A stretch of 64,000 bases of DNA from Porphyromonas asaccharolytica DSM 20707 (GTDB taxonomy: Bacteria; Bacteroidota; Bacteroidia; Bacteroidales; Porphyromonadaceae), in the NCBI RefSeq assembly GCF_000212375.1, contig NC_015501.1, positions 620,001 through 684,000 of the forward strand. Reading direction: 5' to 3'. The position numbers were made by a program, and so were the translations under genes. Positions 15,908-26,831 of the stretch are shown one piece after another. The stretch's first letter is position 1; the number at the start of each line of letters is the position of its first letter. The notes under the pieces are model-generated. The model had not been told where the DNA came from, did no database searches, and saw only the letters and a program-made list of their open reading frames with translations.

Positions 15908-17587
15908 ATGGATAGTCTGCGAGCTTTTCTCAACGAACTCTTCGTCATACCATCGGTGCCTCAATCGATTATTGTGATCTCACTGGTCTCTCTGGTGGGG
16001 TTGCTCTTAGCTCGCATCCGTATAGCCCGTATCTCCCTGGGGGTGACCTTCGTCTTCTTCGTTGGCATCCTGCTCTCCTACTGGGGTATCACGCTAGAGG
16101 CGAGGACGCTAGACTTTGGGATGAACTTTGGGTTGATCCTCTTTATCTATGCGCTGGGTCTTCAGGTGGGTCCTGCTTTCTTTCCCTCACTCAAGAAGGG
16201 TGGCATACGGGACAATCTCGACTCGCTCCTCATCGTGGTGGTCGACCTGGCGCTCGTCGTGGCCCTCTTCTTCGTCTCGGAGCTGCCCATCAGCCAGTGG
16301 GTCGGCATCATGTCGGGTGCTACGACCAATACGCCGGCGCTAGCTGCGGCGCAGAGTAGTCTGCCGAGTGTCGGTACCGAGGGGCAGAGCATGCTGGCAG
16401 AGATGGCACTGGCGTGTGCGATCACCTACCCCTTTGGTGTGGTGGGGGTCATACTAGCGCTCTATGTACTAGCCCCCTTAGCAAAGAAACGTGCCAAGGG
16501 ACAGTCCGACGAGGAGGAGCGCGCAGCCTTCTTTAGCGAGTACGAGGTGATGAATATGGGGGTCGTCGGCAAGACGATCTCGGAGGTCTCACGGATCGCA
16601 GGGACGCCCTTTGTGATTAGTCGTATATGGCGTGATGGCAAGGCTATGTCTCCCGACTCCTCGACGCAGCTACAGGAGGGAGATCGCTTGCTAATCGTGT
16701 CAGACGAGCGAGAGGTGCCTAGGCTAGAGCTATTCTTCGGTAAGAAGATGGCGAGGGACTGGAACCGCTCTGACATTGATTGGGATAGTGTGGACCAGAG
16801 TCTCGTCTCTAGGCGACTCGTCCTCACACGCAAGGAGTACAACGGTGTGCGTCTCAGCGCCTTACACCTGCGCAATGACTACAGGGTCAATGTGACACGT
16901 ATCGATCGTGCAGGCATCGAGCTGCTTACCTCACCCGACTTGCACCTGCAGCTGGGAGACCGTATGACCGTGGTGGGCACCAAGGAGGCTACCGATGCGG
17001 TCGCGGCAAAAATCGGCAACGAGATCAAGGACTTGGACGCTCCCAACCTGCTGGGGCTTTTCATTGGTCTCTTCATCAGCGTTTTCGTCGGTATGATACC
17101 TTTCTATATCCCTGGTGTGAGCATGCCTATACGTCTGGGGCTAGCTGGTGGCGGTATCATCATCGGTATCCTTATGGGAGCCTTCGGCCCTCGTATGCAT
17201 GTGACTACTTACATCACCAATAGTGCTAGTCTACTGGTACGACAGCTGGGACTGATCCTCTACCTTGGCTGTCTGGGGCTCTCGTCGGGCGCAGGCTTCT
17301 TTGATATCCTCTTTAGTACTCAAGGGTTGGTATGGCTCGGCTATGGCGCCTTGCTGACGGTGCTACCTATCCTGCTGGTCGGCTGGTATATGCTACGACG
17401 CAAGCGGGGGGACTACGCTACTATGTGCGGGGTGGTGTGTGGTAGCATGGCGAACCCGATGGCTCTGGAGGTGGTCGGCGATAGACTCAAAGGGAGCAGG
17501 CACACGGTCGCCTATGCTACGGTTTATCCGCTCGGTATGTTCGTCCGTATCATCACCGCACAGCTACTCATCTTACTCTTTGTATAG
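15908..17587 (+). CDS. AspT/YidE-type putative transporter with TrkA-C domains
   Basis: The 559-residue integral membrane protein has five membrane segments in residues 15-195 and another five to six in 380-559. These are the two halves of the AspT/YidE/YbjL duplication domain, with the repeated motif around GMNFGLILFIYALGLQVGP and GLILYLGCLGLSSGAGF. Two TrkA-C-like regulatory domains lie between (about 210-290 and 300-375; for example LQEGDRLLIVSD, LQLGDRMTVVGT). AspT itself is an aspartate:alanine antiporter; the substrate of YidE-type proteins is unknown. It sits only three bases upstream of lptB in an operon. Confidence 0.9.
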   Translation: MDSLRAFLNELFVIPSVPQSIIVISLVSLVGLLLARIRIARISLGVTFVFFVGILLSYWGITLEARTLDFGMNFGLILFIYALGLQVGPAFFPSLKKGGIRDNLDSLLIVVVDLALVVALFFVSELPISQWVGIMSGATTNTPALAAAQSSLPSVGTEGQSMLAEMALACAITYPFGVVGVILALYVLAPLAKKRAKGQSDEEERAAFFSEYEVMNMGVVGKTISEVSRIAGTPFVISRIWRDGKAMSPDSSTQLQEGDRLLIVSDEREVPRLELFFGKKMARDWNRSDIDWDSVDQSLVSRRLVLTRKEYNGVRLSALHLRNDYRVNVTRIDRAGIELLTSPDLHLQLGDRMTVVGTKEATDAVAAKIGNEIKDLDAPNLLGLFIGLFISVFVGMIPFYIPGVSMPIRLGLAGGGIIIGILMGAFGPRMHVTTYITNSASLLVRQLGLILYLGCLGLSSGAGFFDILFSTQGLVWLGYGALLTVLPILLVGWYMLRRKRGDYATMCGVVCGSMANPMALEVVGDRLKGSRHTVAYATVYPLGMFVRIITAQLLILLFV

Positions 17588-17590
17588 CTT

Positions 17591-18394
17591 ATGACAGATA
17601 CTATAGATACCGCTGAGGCACTCTCTCCTGATCGCCACAAAGGTGAGACGGGGCTCTTGCGTACGGAGCATCTGGTGAAGCGTTACCGCAGTCGTACCGT
17701 GGTCAACGATGTCTCTATCGAGCTACGCCAAGGGGAGATCGTCGGACTGCTAGGCCCTAATGGTGCGGGCAAGACAACCACTTTCTATATGACGGTGGGG
17801 CTGGTCGTACCTAATGGGGGCAAGATATACCTCAATGAGCAGGACATAACGAAGCTCCCTGTCTATCAGCGTGCCCGCCTCGGAATCGGTTATCTAGCGC
17901 AGGAGGCGTCGGTCTTTAGAAAGCTTTCGGTAGAGGACAATATCAAGGCGGTGCTAGAGATGACGCCGCTCACACCAGACCAGCAGCGCGAGCGTCTGGA
18001 AATGCTGATAGAGGAGTTCGGCCTTCATAAGGTACGCACCAACCAGGGCAACAGGCTCTCGGGGGGTGAGCGTAGGCGTGTCGAGATAGCTCGCTGTCTC
18101 GCCATCGATCCCAAGTTTATCATGCTCGATGAGCCCTTTGCTGGTGTCGACCCGATCGCTGTGCAGGACATACAGTCTATCGTGGCTAAGCTCAAGCAGC
18201 GCAACATAGGCATCCTGATCACCGATCACAATGTCAATGAGACGCTCAGTATCACCGATCGTGCCTATCTGCTCTTCGAGGGCAAGGTACTCTTTCAGGG
18301 TACTGCCGAGCAGCTCGCCGAGAACGCTCTCGTGCGTGAGAAGTACCTCGGACGCGACTTCGTCTTGCGTCGCAAGAGCTTCGCTGATCTCTAG
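17591..18394 (+). CDS. lptB: LPS export ABC transporter ATP-binding protein
   Basis: This 267-residue ATPase powers extraction of lipopolysaccharide from the inner membrane with LptFG. It shows Walker [11 protein letters not shown] (about residue 56), the Q-loop region [12 protein letters not shown], signature [14 protein letters not shown], Walker [14 protein letters not shown] and switch histidine TDHN. All catalytic residues are present. LQEASVFR-type sequence after Walker A and [11 protein letters not shown] are characteristic of LptB. The first about 25 residues ([12 protein letters not shown]...) are an extension relative to E. coli. LptFG is not in the window. Confidence 0.93.
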   Translation: MTDTIDTAEALSPDRHKGETGLLRTEHLVKRYRSRTVVNDVSIELRQGEIVGLLGPNGAGKTTTFYMTVGLVVPNGGKIYLNEQDITKLPVYQRARLGIGYLAQEASVFRKLSVEDNIKAVLEMTPLTPDQQRERLEMLIEEFGLHKVRTNQGNRLSGGERRRVEIARCLAIDPKFIMLDEPFAGVDPIAVQDIQSIVAKLKQRNIGILITDHNVNETLSITDRAYLLFEGKVLFQGTAEQLAENALVREKYLGRDFVLRRKSFADL

Positions 18395-18457
18395 TCTTTG
18401 GCACTATTGTTGTGGTGACAATAGGCACGGGTGACGCTCTATTAAAATAGAAATAGT

Positions 18458-18465
18458 TATCTTTG
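18458..18465 (+). promoter_or_regulatory. -7 promoter box for mutAB
   Basis: TATCTTTG lies 98 bases upstream of ATG 18564. A second, poorer candidate (CACCTTTG, about 18521) is closer but lacks the initial TA. Confidence 0.55.
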
Positions 18466-18563
18466 CGGGTAGCAACACGGTCGACTAGCTTCTATCGGAT
18501 AGGAGAGAGTCCTCATTGCTGCACCTTTGCGTAATCAATTCACACAACACACACATATACGAT

Positions 18564-20435
18564 ATGGCAAATAAAAGAGAACGGCTCTTTGGGGACTTCC
18601 CCCCCGTAAGCAAAGAGCAGTGGCTGGAGAAAGTCACAGTCGATCTCAAGGGTGCCTCCTTTGACAAGCGGCTCGTATGGCGTACGCCTGAAGGCTTTAA
18701 CCTACAGCCTATGTACAGACGCGAAGACATTGCTCAATATGCCTCACGTCTAGCACTACCTGGTGAATACCCCTACGTGCGATCGACGAAGCTAAACAAT
18801 GAGTGGCTCGTACGCCAAGACATTAAGGTTAAGGATCCCGCCGAGGCAAATGCTAAGGCTCTAGATATACTCAATAAGGGAGTCACTTCCCTAGGGTTCA
18901 ACATCTCTAAGACGATACTCTCTGCCGAGACCCTAGAGACACTCCTCAAGGGAATAGACCTGACGGCTGTAGAGATCAATCTCTCGACCTGCATCTCGCG
19001 TACGGTCGAGCTGGCTGAGCTCTTTGCCGCCTACGTGCAGAAGCATCAGATCGATGGCGCAGCCGTAAGAGGTGCTATCGAGTACAACCCCTTCAAGCGA
19101 GAGCTCATGAAGGGTGTCGTCGACGACAAGCGCTACGACACGCTAGAGCAGCTCTACAACATTGCTAAGCCTATCCCACAGATGCGCCTTTACATCGTAG
19201 AGGCCTCGATGCTGAGCAATGCTGGTGCGGGCATCGTCAAGGAGCTCGCCTATGCACTCGCATGGGGGGCGGAGGTGCTCGACCAGATGGTGGCTCGTGG
19301 TCACAAGGTCGAGGAGATCGCTCGGAGGATCAAGTTCCACTTTGGCATTAGCTCGAGCTACTTCATGGAGATGGCCAAGTTCCGTGCTGCACGCTGGCTA
19401 TGGGCCGAGATTATCGGGGCACATGGTGACCAGTACAAGGGCGATGTGGCTAAGATTTGTCAGCATGCAACCACCTCGCAGTGGAATATGACCATCTATG
19501 ACGCTTATGTCAACCTGCTCCGCTCACAGACGGAGACCATGTCGGCAGCGCTGGGTGGTGTCGACTCGATCACGGTCCTACCTTTCAACATTGCTTACGA
19601 GGAGAGCACCGACTTCTCCGAGCGTATCGCACGCAATCAGCAGCTCCTCCTGAGCGAGGAGAGTCACTTCGACAAGGTTGTCGACCCCGCTGCTGGTTCT
19701 TACTACATAGAGACGCTAACCAATGTGATTGCCGAGCAAGCTTGGCAGCTCTTTGGTGAGATTAGCGCTAGCGAGGGTGGCTTCGAAAGCTTTGTCACCA
19801 CGGGCGCACTACAGCGTGATCTCCAGGAGACCAATACGGAGCGTCACGCAGCGGTCGCCAAGCGCAAGGAGACCCTACTGGGTACCAACGAATTCCCGAA
19901 CTTTACGGAGACCGCTCACGAGAAGCTCGCAACGCCCGCTGTCATCACGACTGGCTGCGGTTGCACTGCTGGAGAGCAGCAGGAGGGTCTACAGCCCCTC
20001 AACTTCGACCGTGGCGCCAATCAGTTTGAGACGCTACGCTTGACGACGGAGCGTGGCAAGCAGCCTGTCGTCTTCATGCTGACGATCGGCAATCTAGCGA
20101 TGAGACTCGCTCGCTCACAGTTCTCGGGCAACTTCTTCGGTTGTGCTGGCTACAAGCTCATCGACAACCTCGGCTTTGAGACAGTCCAAGAGGGTATTGA
20201 CGCAGCCGTCGCTGCTAAGGCAGACATCGTGGTGCTCTGCTCTAGCGACGATGAGTATGAGACTTACGCTCCTGAGGCGTTCCGTCTACTCGACGGCAGA
20301 GCGCAGTTTGTCGTAGCGGGCAATCCCGCCTGCACGGAGCAGCTGCAAGCTCTCGGCATCGAGCACTTTATCCATGTCCGTAGTAACGTGTTGGAGACGC
20401 TGCAGCACTTCAACGAGCTCTTTGGACTAGCGTAG
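18564..20435 (+). CDS. mutA: Methylmalonyl-CoA mutase, small subunit
   Basis: This 623-residue subunit forms the heterodimer that interconverts succinyl-CoA and (R)-methylmalonyl-CoA, the step toward propionate in Bacteroidales. It has the mutase TIM-barrel domain (about 60-470; [24 protein letters not shown]) and a degenerate cobalamin-binding domain in the last 130 residues. That domain lacks DxHxxG, as expected for the non-catalytic small subunit. I chose ATG 18564 (MANKRERLFGDFP) over an upstream in-frame start at 18516, whose 16 extra residues look non-coding. mutB follows after 24 bases. Confidence 0.93.
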   Translation: MANKRERLFGDFPPVSKEQWLEKVTVDLKGASFDKRLVWRTPEGFNLQPMYRREDIAQYASRLALPGEYPYVRSTKLNNEWLVRQDIKVKDPAEANAKALDILNKGVTSLGFNISKTILSAETLETLLKGIDLTAVEINLSTCISRTVELAELFAAYVQKHQIDGAAVRGAIEYNPFKRELMKGVVDDKRYDTLEQLYNIAKPIPQMRLYIVEASMLSNAGAGIVKELAYALAWGAEVLDQMVARGHKVEEIARRIKFHFGISSSYFMEMAKFRAARWLWAEIIGAHGDQYKGDVAKICQHATTSQWNMTIYDAYVNLLRSQTETMSAALGGVDSITVLPFNIAYEESTDFSERIARNQQLLLSEESHFDKVVDPAAGSYYIETLTNVIAEQAWQLFGEISASEGGFESFVTTGALQRDLQETNTERHAAVAKRKETLLGTNEFPNFTETAHEKLATPAVITTGCGCTAGEQQEGLQPLNFDRGANQFETLRLTTERGKQPVVFMLTIGNLAMRLARSQFSGNFFGCAGYKLIDNLGFETVQEGIDAAVAAKADIVVLCSSDDEYETYAPEAFRLLDGRAQFVVAGNPACTEQLQALGIEHFIHVRSNVLETLQHFNELFGLA

Positions 20436-20459
20436 TAACCCTCTAAGTAACACACACAA

Positions 20460-22616
<2,157 letters not shown>

Positions 22617-22679
22617 TACGGCGACAAGATAGTCACCATACGAGACTAATGCATCGTCACTAGTCTCCTCATCAATCGA

Positions 22680-22730
22680 GTAGGAGGTAAACACTAATCA
22701 TAGGCGTTTACCTCCTACTTCCTTTTTATT
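22680..22730 (+). terminator. Rho-independent terminator of mutAB
   Basis: A 13-bp perfect stem (GTAGGAGGTAAAC at 22680-22692 with GTTTACCTCCTAC at 22706-22718) is followed by CTTTTTATT. Confidence 0.9.
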
Positions 22731-22744
22731 CCTAATCCTCAACA

Positions 22745-22815
22745 CAGACTTTTTCAAACAAACAGACTTTGTCAAACAAAATATCGATTTTGCAAACTGC
22801 TGTTCCAAAGGAACA
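22745..22815 (+). promoter_or_regulatory. Candidate operator region of the pilus operon
   Basis: Two adjacent 18-base direct repeats, CAGACTTTTTCAAACAAA (22745-22762) and CAGACTTTGTCAAACAAA (22763-22780), differ at one base. The perfect palindrome TGTTCC-AAA-GGAACA (22801-22815) ends 3 bases before the -7 box. Their position over the promoter suggests regulator binding. This is inference; no factor is identified. Confidence 0.5.
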
Positions 22816-22818
22816 TTG

Positions 22819-22826
22819 TACCTTTG
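22819..22826 (+). promoter_or_regulatory. -7 promoter box for the type V pilus operon
   Basis: TACCTTTG matches TAnnTTTG. A start of transcription about seven bases later would put the first ATG (22836) almost at the 5' end of the mRNA, which favours translation from ATG 22863. Confidence 0.65.
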
Positions 22827-22862
22827 CGCCAAGAGATGCATAAAAGAAACGTTCTCATTCTC

Positions 22863-24215
22863 ATGCGTTCACGCATTCATCCCAATAATATATTGTTACT
22901 GCTCGTTGGCATGCTCTTCGTCGTAGTGGCCACGACGAGTTGTGGCCGCTCCCCTCTAGAGGGGAGTGATGAGGAGTTGACACTCCTCATCAGGTTTTCG
23001 CCTATACACCCCTTTCGAACTATAGAAGATCGCGCCCAGCAGGACGCCTACGAGGTAGGCGCTTACAACCCCATCACACTTTTCTTCTACAATGCTGCGG
23101 GCGACCCCACCGAGCCTTATCGTGTTGAACTTAAGAGCGCCGAAGATCTTGCTAAGGCAATGGGCGCTGGCTATGAGATCAAGGTGCGCCAAGCCGTCAG
23201 CCAAGTCTCTGCCGTCGCTGGGCGTAGCGGTGTCCTGAATCCTACAGCACTAGATGGCATCACCATCGATCAGCTGCAGGAACTAGGTGGGGCTGATGAT
23301 GCAACCAAAAGCTTCCTACACAGCGTCCCTTACGTAGCTCCAAAGACACCCGTAAAGGCTCTCTCATCAAACAAGCTCACCGTAGAGCTTAAGCCAGTGC
23401 CCAACGTAGCACGACTAGAGATCTCTGGTAATATAACTATACCCACAGAGTCACAACAAACGATCGCTGACGAGATCGTTGCCCAGAGGATGAAGACCTA
23501 TCCTGGTGAAGGCTACTCGTACGTAGCTAGCCCTTGCGAACTCCCGATACGTTATATAACGGACTTCACCATACGAGGCATCTACATCAATAATTATAAG
23601 AAGACGCCCAATGCCGCCAACAAGGATCGTGACTCCTTAACTGCTGACAAATATGATCTGATCCATAAAGTTTGGACAGGGCACAATGCTGCGATGCACA
23701 CCTTCTTTGTTGCTACAAACCCCTACGCTAGCCAGATTGCCGCTGGCAAGGTAGACGCTTATCAGATCTACCCAGGCTCTGCTACAGATCCCGAGGCGCT
23801 AGATCATATCATTGTGGAGGTCGAGTACAAGCTACACACCCGTGTCGGTTACTTCGACGCAATGGTTTACAATAAGGATAAAGGCGACTACGTCTACGCT
23901 TGTTCTCGTGTAGAGACAAAGCCCGACCAAAAGCTCAGACGCTTCATCACCATACGCAAGTTTCTCGTCACCGAGAGCGGCACCGACCAGTCGCTCGTAG
24001 CCTTTGACCCAGGTAAGATATATCGTATCGACCTCAACTACCTCTCTCCGCTCTTCTCGATGAATACCAAGCCTGGTGTTACAACGATAGACGAGAGTGC
24101 CATAATCATCCCACGCCGGGAGCGTACCGACGAGCGTCCCGAGGAAGCCTCCGCAGCGGTACACGTAGACGTCTCCGGCTGGACACATATTAATATAGAC
24201 ACCGAACTAGAGTAA
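22863..24215 (+). CDS. Pilin-like lipoprotein, first gene of type V pilus operon
   Basis: The approximately 450-residue lipoprotein has a signal MRSRIHPNN followed by hydrophobic LLLLVGMLFVVV and lipobox ATTSC. It shares a set of segments with the next gene's pilin: YINNY, YQIYPGSATDPEALDHIIVEVEY against YQLFPIKKGEAAGDKFYDHIIL, FDPGKIYRIDL against FEAGKIYKLDL, and a terminal strand VDVSGWTHINI against VKVKSWTWTAVNI. It is therefore a divergent, longer paralogue of the major pilin, perhaps an accessory subunit. ATG 22836 would add nine residues but sits nearly at the predicted transcription start. It is separated from the pilin gene by 185 bases that contain an 82-bp repeat. Confidence 0.75.
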   Translation: MRSRIHPNNILLLLVGMLFVVVATTSCGRSPLEGSDEELTLLIRFSPIHPFRTIEDRAQQDAYEVGAYNPITLFFYNAAGDPTEPYRVELKSAEDLAKAMGAGYEIKVRQAVSQVSAVAGRSGVLNPTALDGITIDQLQELGGADDATKSFLHSVPYVAPKTPVKALSSNKLTVELKPVPNVARLEISGNITIPTESQQTIADEIVAQRMKTYPGEGYSYVASPCELPIRYITDFTIRGIYINNYKKTPNAANKDRDSLTADKYDLIHKVWTGHNAAMHTFFVATNPYASQIAAGKVDAYQIYPGSATDPEALDHIIVEVEYKLHTRVGYFDAMVYNKDKGDYVYACSRVETKPDQKLRRFITIRKFLVTESGTDQSLVAFDPGKIYRIDLNYLSPLFSMNTKPGVTTIDESAIIIPRRERTDERPEEASAAVHVDVSGWTHINIDTELE

Positions 24216-24245
24216 ACAAAGAACCAAACGAAACGAAGAACGAAA

Positions 24246-24327
24246 TGTAGGGGCGGACCTGCGTGTCCGCCCATATGGCAAACAACGCTCTGACGAGAAC
24301 GGGCGGACACATAGGTCCGCCCCTACA
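24246..24327. repeat. 82-bp double-hairpin repeat (GGGGCGGACC), copy R1
   Basis: It begins TGTAGGGGCGGACC and ends GGTCCGCCCCTACA, a perfect 14-base terminal inverted pair. Each half also folds on itself (GGGCGGAC with GTCCGCCC). Between them is a variable spacer of about 28 bases. It lies in the gap between two pilus genes. Copies R2 (26700-26781) and R3 (34501-34582) have exactly the same length. Confidence 0.9.
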
Positions 24328-24400
24328 AATCGCTCCTTCTCCCACCACACTAGACAAATCATCAAACAGAATATTCACTTTAATCAACTAATCAAACTTT

Positions 24401-25510
24401 ATGAAGTACATGAAGATGGCCGCCATCGCCCTGATGGCACTAGCGCTCTTCTCTTGTAAGAACAAGAGCAATGAGCCAAGCGCTGAGGCTTCTGCCCTCA
24501 GTCTCCGTATCAACGACTCTCAGCTTCGCGCTATTGAGGGTGAAGTCGCTGGCGGTACAGAGACGAACATCACTGAGAATGTGACGATCAAGCTCTTCCC
24601 TAGCGGTCGTGAGATTAATCTTACTCCTACGCAGATTGAGGAGGCTAAGAATCTTACTAAGGGAACGAGAATCACCGTTGGTGAGGTTGTTAAGCAGGTC
24701 TCTATCGTCAAGGCTAACGCTGAGATTACTAACGATACTGAGATTACTGCATGGCAGGGCAAGGCTGATAAGTTCACTACGGAGATACCTCTAACAGCTC
24801 CTGAGACAACTGTAACTCCAGGTGTAGAGGGTAAGAACACCGTTTACACCGTAGAGCTACAGCCTGTACCTGCTTTCTCACGTGTTGAGGTCGCTGGTGA
24901 CATCGAGGCTGGAAACTCTGGCAAATTCCCAGAGAATGCTTCTGGTAAGTCTGCTTACAAGTCTATCAAGGTAGAGCAGGTTTACATCAACAACTACCTC
25001 CCCACTCGCGCTGGTGATCGTGTTTACTGCGCTGGTAAGGATGGTAAGTTCGAGACAGATCCTCATGCAAATATGTGTGATGTAATCGCAGACCAGGCTT
25101 CATTCAAGGCTAAGAGCAAGGTCGCTGGTTACCAGCTCTTCCCTATCAAGAAGGGTGAGGCTGCTGGCGACAAGTTCTATGACCACATCATCCTCCGACT
25201 CACGGTAGAGTATAACACAGATGTTGCTAAGGGTTATCCTGCAACTGCACAGACTCGCTATGTCACGATGGTTAAGTTCCAAGATACGGATAATAGCAAG
25301 ATCACAAGCTTTGAGGCTGGTAAGATCTACAAGCTTGATCTTCAGGAGCTAACCAAGGACTTCACAACTGATGACGAAGGCAACCCAACTGGTCCTGATA
25401 CTCCAGATCCTGAGCAGGAAGGACAGCACATCCTCGTTGTCAAGGTTAAGTCTTGGACGTGGACGGCTGTCAACATCAAGCCTGACGTCAACGGTGGTTA
25501 CAAGAAGTAA
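24401..25510 (+). CDS. Major pilin, type V (FimA/Mfa1-like) fimbrial subunit
   Basis: This 369-residue precursor has a lipoprotein signal MKYMKMAAIALMALALFSC. In type V pili the precursor is lipidated, exported to the surface and cleaved after an arginine so that a donor strand can polymerise. Candidate arginines occur in SLRINDSQLRAIEG (residues about 36-50). The C-terminal strand VKVKSWTWTAVNI (about 347-359) is of the type used for strand exchange. Codon use is distinctive: heavily biased to GCT, AAG, GGT and GTT, as expected of a highly expressed protein, unlike its neighbours. Family assignment rests on this layout and the adjacent Mfa2-type gene. Confidence 0.8.
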   Translation: MKYMKMAAIALMALALFSCKNKSNEPSAEASALSLRINDSQLRAIEGEVAGGTETNITENVTIKLFPSGREINLTPTQIEEAKNLTKGTRITVGEVVKQVSIVKANAEITNDTEITAWQGKADKFTTEIPLTAPETTVTPGVEGKNTVYTVELQPVPAFSRVEVAGDIEAGNSGKFPENASGKSAYKSIKVEQVYINNYLPTRAGDRVYCAGKDGKFETDPHANMCDVIADQASFKAKSKVAGYQLFPIKKGEAAGDKFYDHIILRLTVEYNTDVAKGYPATAQTRYVTMVKFQDTDNSKITSFEAGKIYKLDLQELTKDFTTDDEGNPTGPDTPDPEQEGQHILVVKVKSWTWTAVNIKPDVNGGYKK

Positions 25511-25559
25511 TCACGCCTAAGGCGGAGACTTAACGTACGTCTCCAAGCATAGTATCGCG

Positions 25560-25594
25560 GCGTGGCTCTCGCTCCACAGCGGGCGGAGCCACGC
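25560..25594 (+). terminator. Intercistronic hairpin after the major pilin gene
   Basis: GCGTGGCTC (25560-25568) pairs with GAGCCACGC (25586-25594). A smaller hairpin GGAGAC...GTCTCC lies at about 25523-25544. There is no T-run, so these more likely stabilise the abundant pilin transcript or attenuate readthrough than fully terminate. Confidence 0.5.
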
Positions 25595-25672
25595 TAGCGA
25601 CACTACCTTCACTACTCACTACCTTCACTAGAAGCACTAGAGATTCACAAGAGACGAGACCCACTAGAGAAG

Positions 25673-25690
25673 CTCTAATCTCTAACTTCT
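25673..25690 (+). repeat. Short heptamer array upstream of the pilus anchor gene
   Basis: CTCTAATCTCTAACTTCT repeats the seven-base TCTAAYY word seen upstream of leuS and dnaN. It ends 25 bases before the start codon. Confidence 0.6.
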
Positions 25691-25715
25691 ATTCATCCCA
25701 GCTCCGCTACCTCCA

Positions 25716-26618
25716 ATGGCAAAGAAAGTACTACTACTTCCCCTCACGGTGCTACTCATGGCGCTACTCTCCTCATGCGTTTATGAGGATCTGAGCAAGT
25801 GTCCCGAGCCACGACTGCGCTTCGTCTACAATGCAGACGGCAGCGAAAACGTCGTACCCAACTATATACGGGATGGACAGCTATACATATATGATGAGTC
25901 TGGAGCGGTATGCTATACGCAGCGACTCACACGTCGAGACCTAGCCGAGGGGATTCAGCTGCCCGTCTTGACATTCGCTCAGTACCGAGTTATCGCTTGG
26001 GGCAACGTCTCCGACCACTCGCAGATAGCTCACTCCGACAGACTCGCGGAGGCAGACATCACAGCCTTGCCTGACGACAAAGGCATCTACCGAGGCACCG
26101 ACTCACTCTACCGTGCTGAGCTTTTGCTCGACCTGCGCAACACACTGCAAGGCGAGTACACCGTACCCTTCTCATCGGCTCATATAGGGCTAGATGTAGT
26201 CATCAAGGGTTATGACACATTCCACCCCGGTGCAGGGGCGCCACAGGTAGAGATCCTATCGGGCGGTACGCACTACACCTTCGTCGAGCACCCCGCTGGC
26301 ATACCTTTGCCCGATGCTCACAAACCATTCGTCCCCTATATGGGGCACTCCGAGCGTGACGACATGTATCGCGCACGCTTCGACCTCTTCCGCTTCACCG
26401 ATGCCGAGGCGCCCGTGCTGCGACTCACCGACAGCCAGACCGGCAAAGAGATACGACGCATTGCACTCACCGACTACCTCAAGAGCCAAGGCATCTCCTT
26501 CGACAAGCTTCAAGAGGCCAACCTCCCCCTACTGATTACCTTCACAGGCGCACTAGATATAACGATTAACCCATTCGTATGGGGTAGCATCAACATCCGT
26601 CCTGACAAATATAAATAG
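25716..26618 (+). CDS. FimB/Mfa2-type fimbrial anchor lipoprotein
   Basis: This 300-residue lipoprotein has signal MAKKVLLLPLTVLLMALLSSC and the FimB/Mfa2 hallmark immediately after it, VYEDLSKCPEPRLRFVY. DGQLYIYDESGAVCYTQ, LTFAQYRVIAWGNV and NPFVWGSINI follow at positions usual for this family (about 300 residues). Family members anchor the pilus base in the outer membrane and limit its length. Its position directly after the major pilin gene is the standard order in Porphyromonas fimA and mfa1 loci. Confidence 0.88.
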   Translation: MAKKVLLLPLTVLLMALLSSCVYEDLSKCPEPRLRFVYNADGSENVVPNYIRDGQLYIYDESGAVCYTQRLTRRDLAEGIQLPVLTFAQYRVIAWGNVSDHSQIAHSDRLAEADITALPDDKGIYRGTDSLYRAELLLDLRNTLQGEYTVPFSSAHIGLDVVIKGYDTFHPGAGAPQVEILSGGTHYTFVEHPAGIPLPDAHKPFVPYMGHSERDDMYRARFDLFRFTDAEAPVLRLTDSQTGKEIRRIALTDYLKSQGISFDKLQEANLPLLITFTGALDITINPFVWGSINIRPDKYK

Positions 26619-26620
26619 AG

Positions 26621-26652
26621 AAATTAGAGATTAGAAGTTAGAGATTAGAGAG
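26621..26652 (+). repeat. Heptamer array between anchor and tip genes
   Basis: AATTAGAGATTAGAAG continues as TTAGAGATTAGAG. It is followed by two copies of ACGAGTAACCCTTTGT (about 26653-26668 and 26688-26703), the second running into the 82-bp repeat. Confidence 0.65.
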
Positions 26653-26699
26653 ACGAGTAACCCTTTGTCCGTTGCATCAAAGCAAAACGAGTAACCCTT

Positions 26700-26781
26700 T
26701 GTAGGGGCGGACCTATGTGTCCGCCCGTCCCCGTTGAAGCACTGTATGCCTTGTGGGCGGACACGCAGGTCCGCCCCTACA
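26700..26781. repeat. 82-bp double-hairpin repeat, copy R2
   Basis: Same ends as R1 (TGTAGGGGCGGACC ... GGTCCGCCCCTACA) and exactly 82 bases. The spacer matches R3 when reverse-complemented (GCTTCAACG), so this copy is inverted relative to R3. It lies between the anchor and tip genes of the pilus operon. Confidence 0.9.
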
Positions 26782-26831
26782 GCGGGTTACACGATCCCTC
26801 CTCCCCAATTCGCAAAAAACACAATAGCTAT

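Noticed and set aside
26715-26831. Upstream extension of the pilus tip protein
   Set aside because: The extra 39 residues are encoded by the 82-bp repeat R2; the lipoprotein signal starts at ATG 26832.
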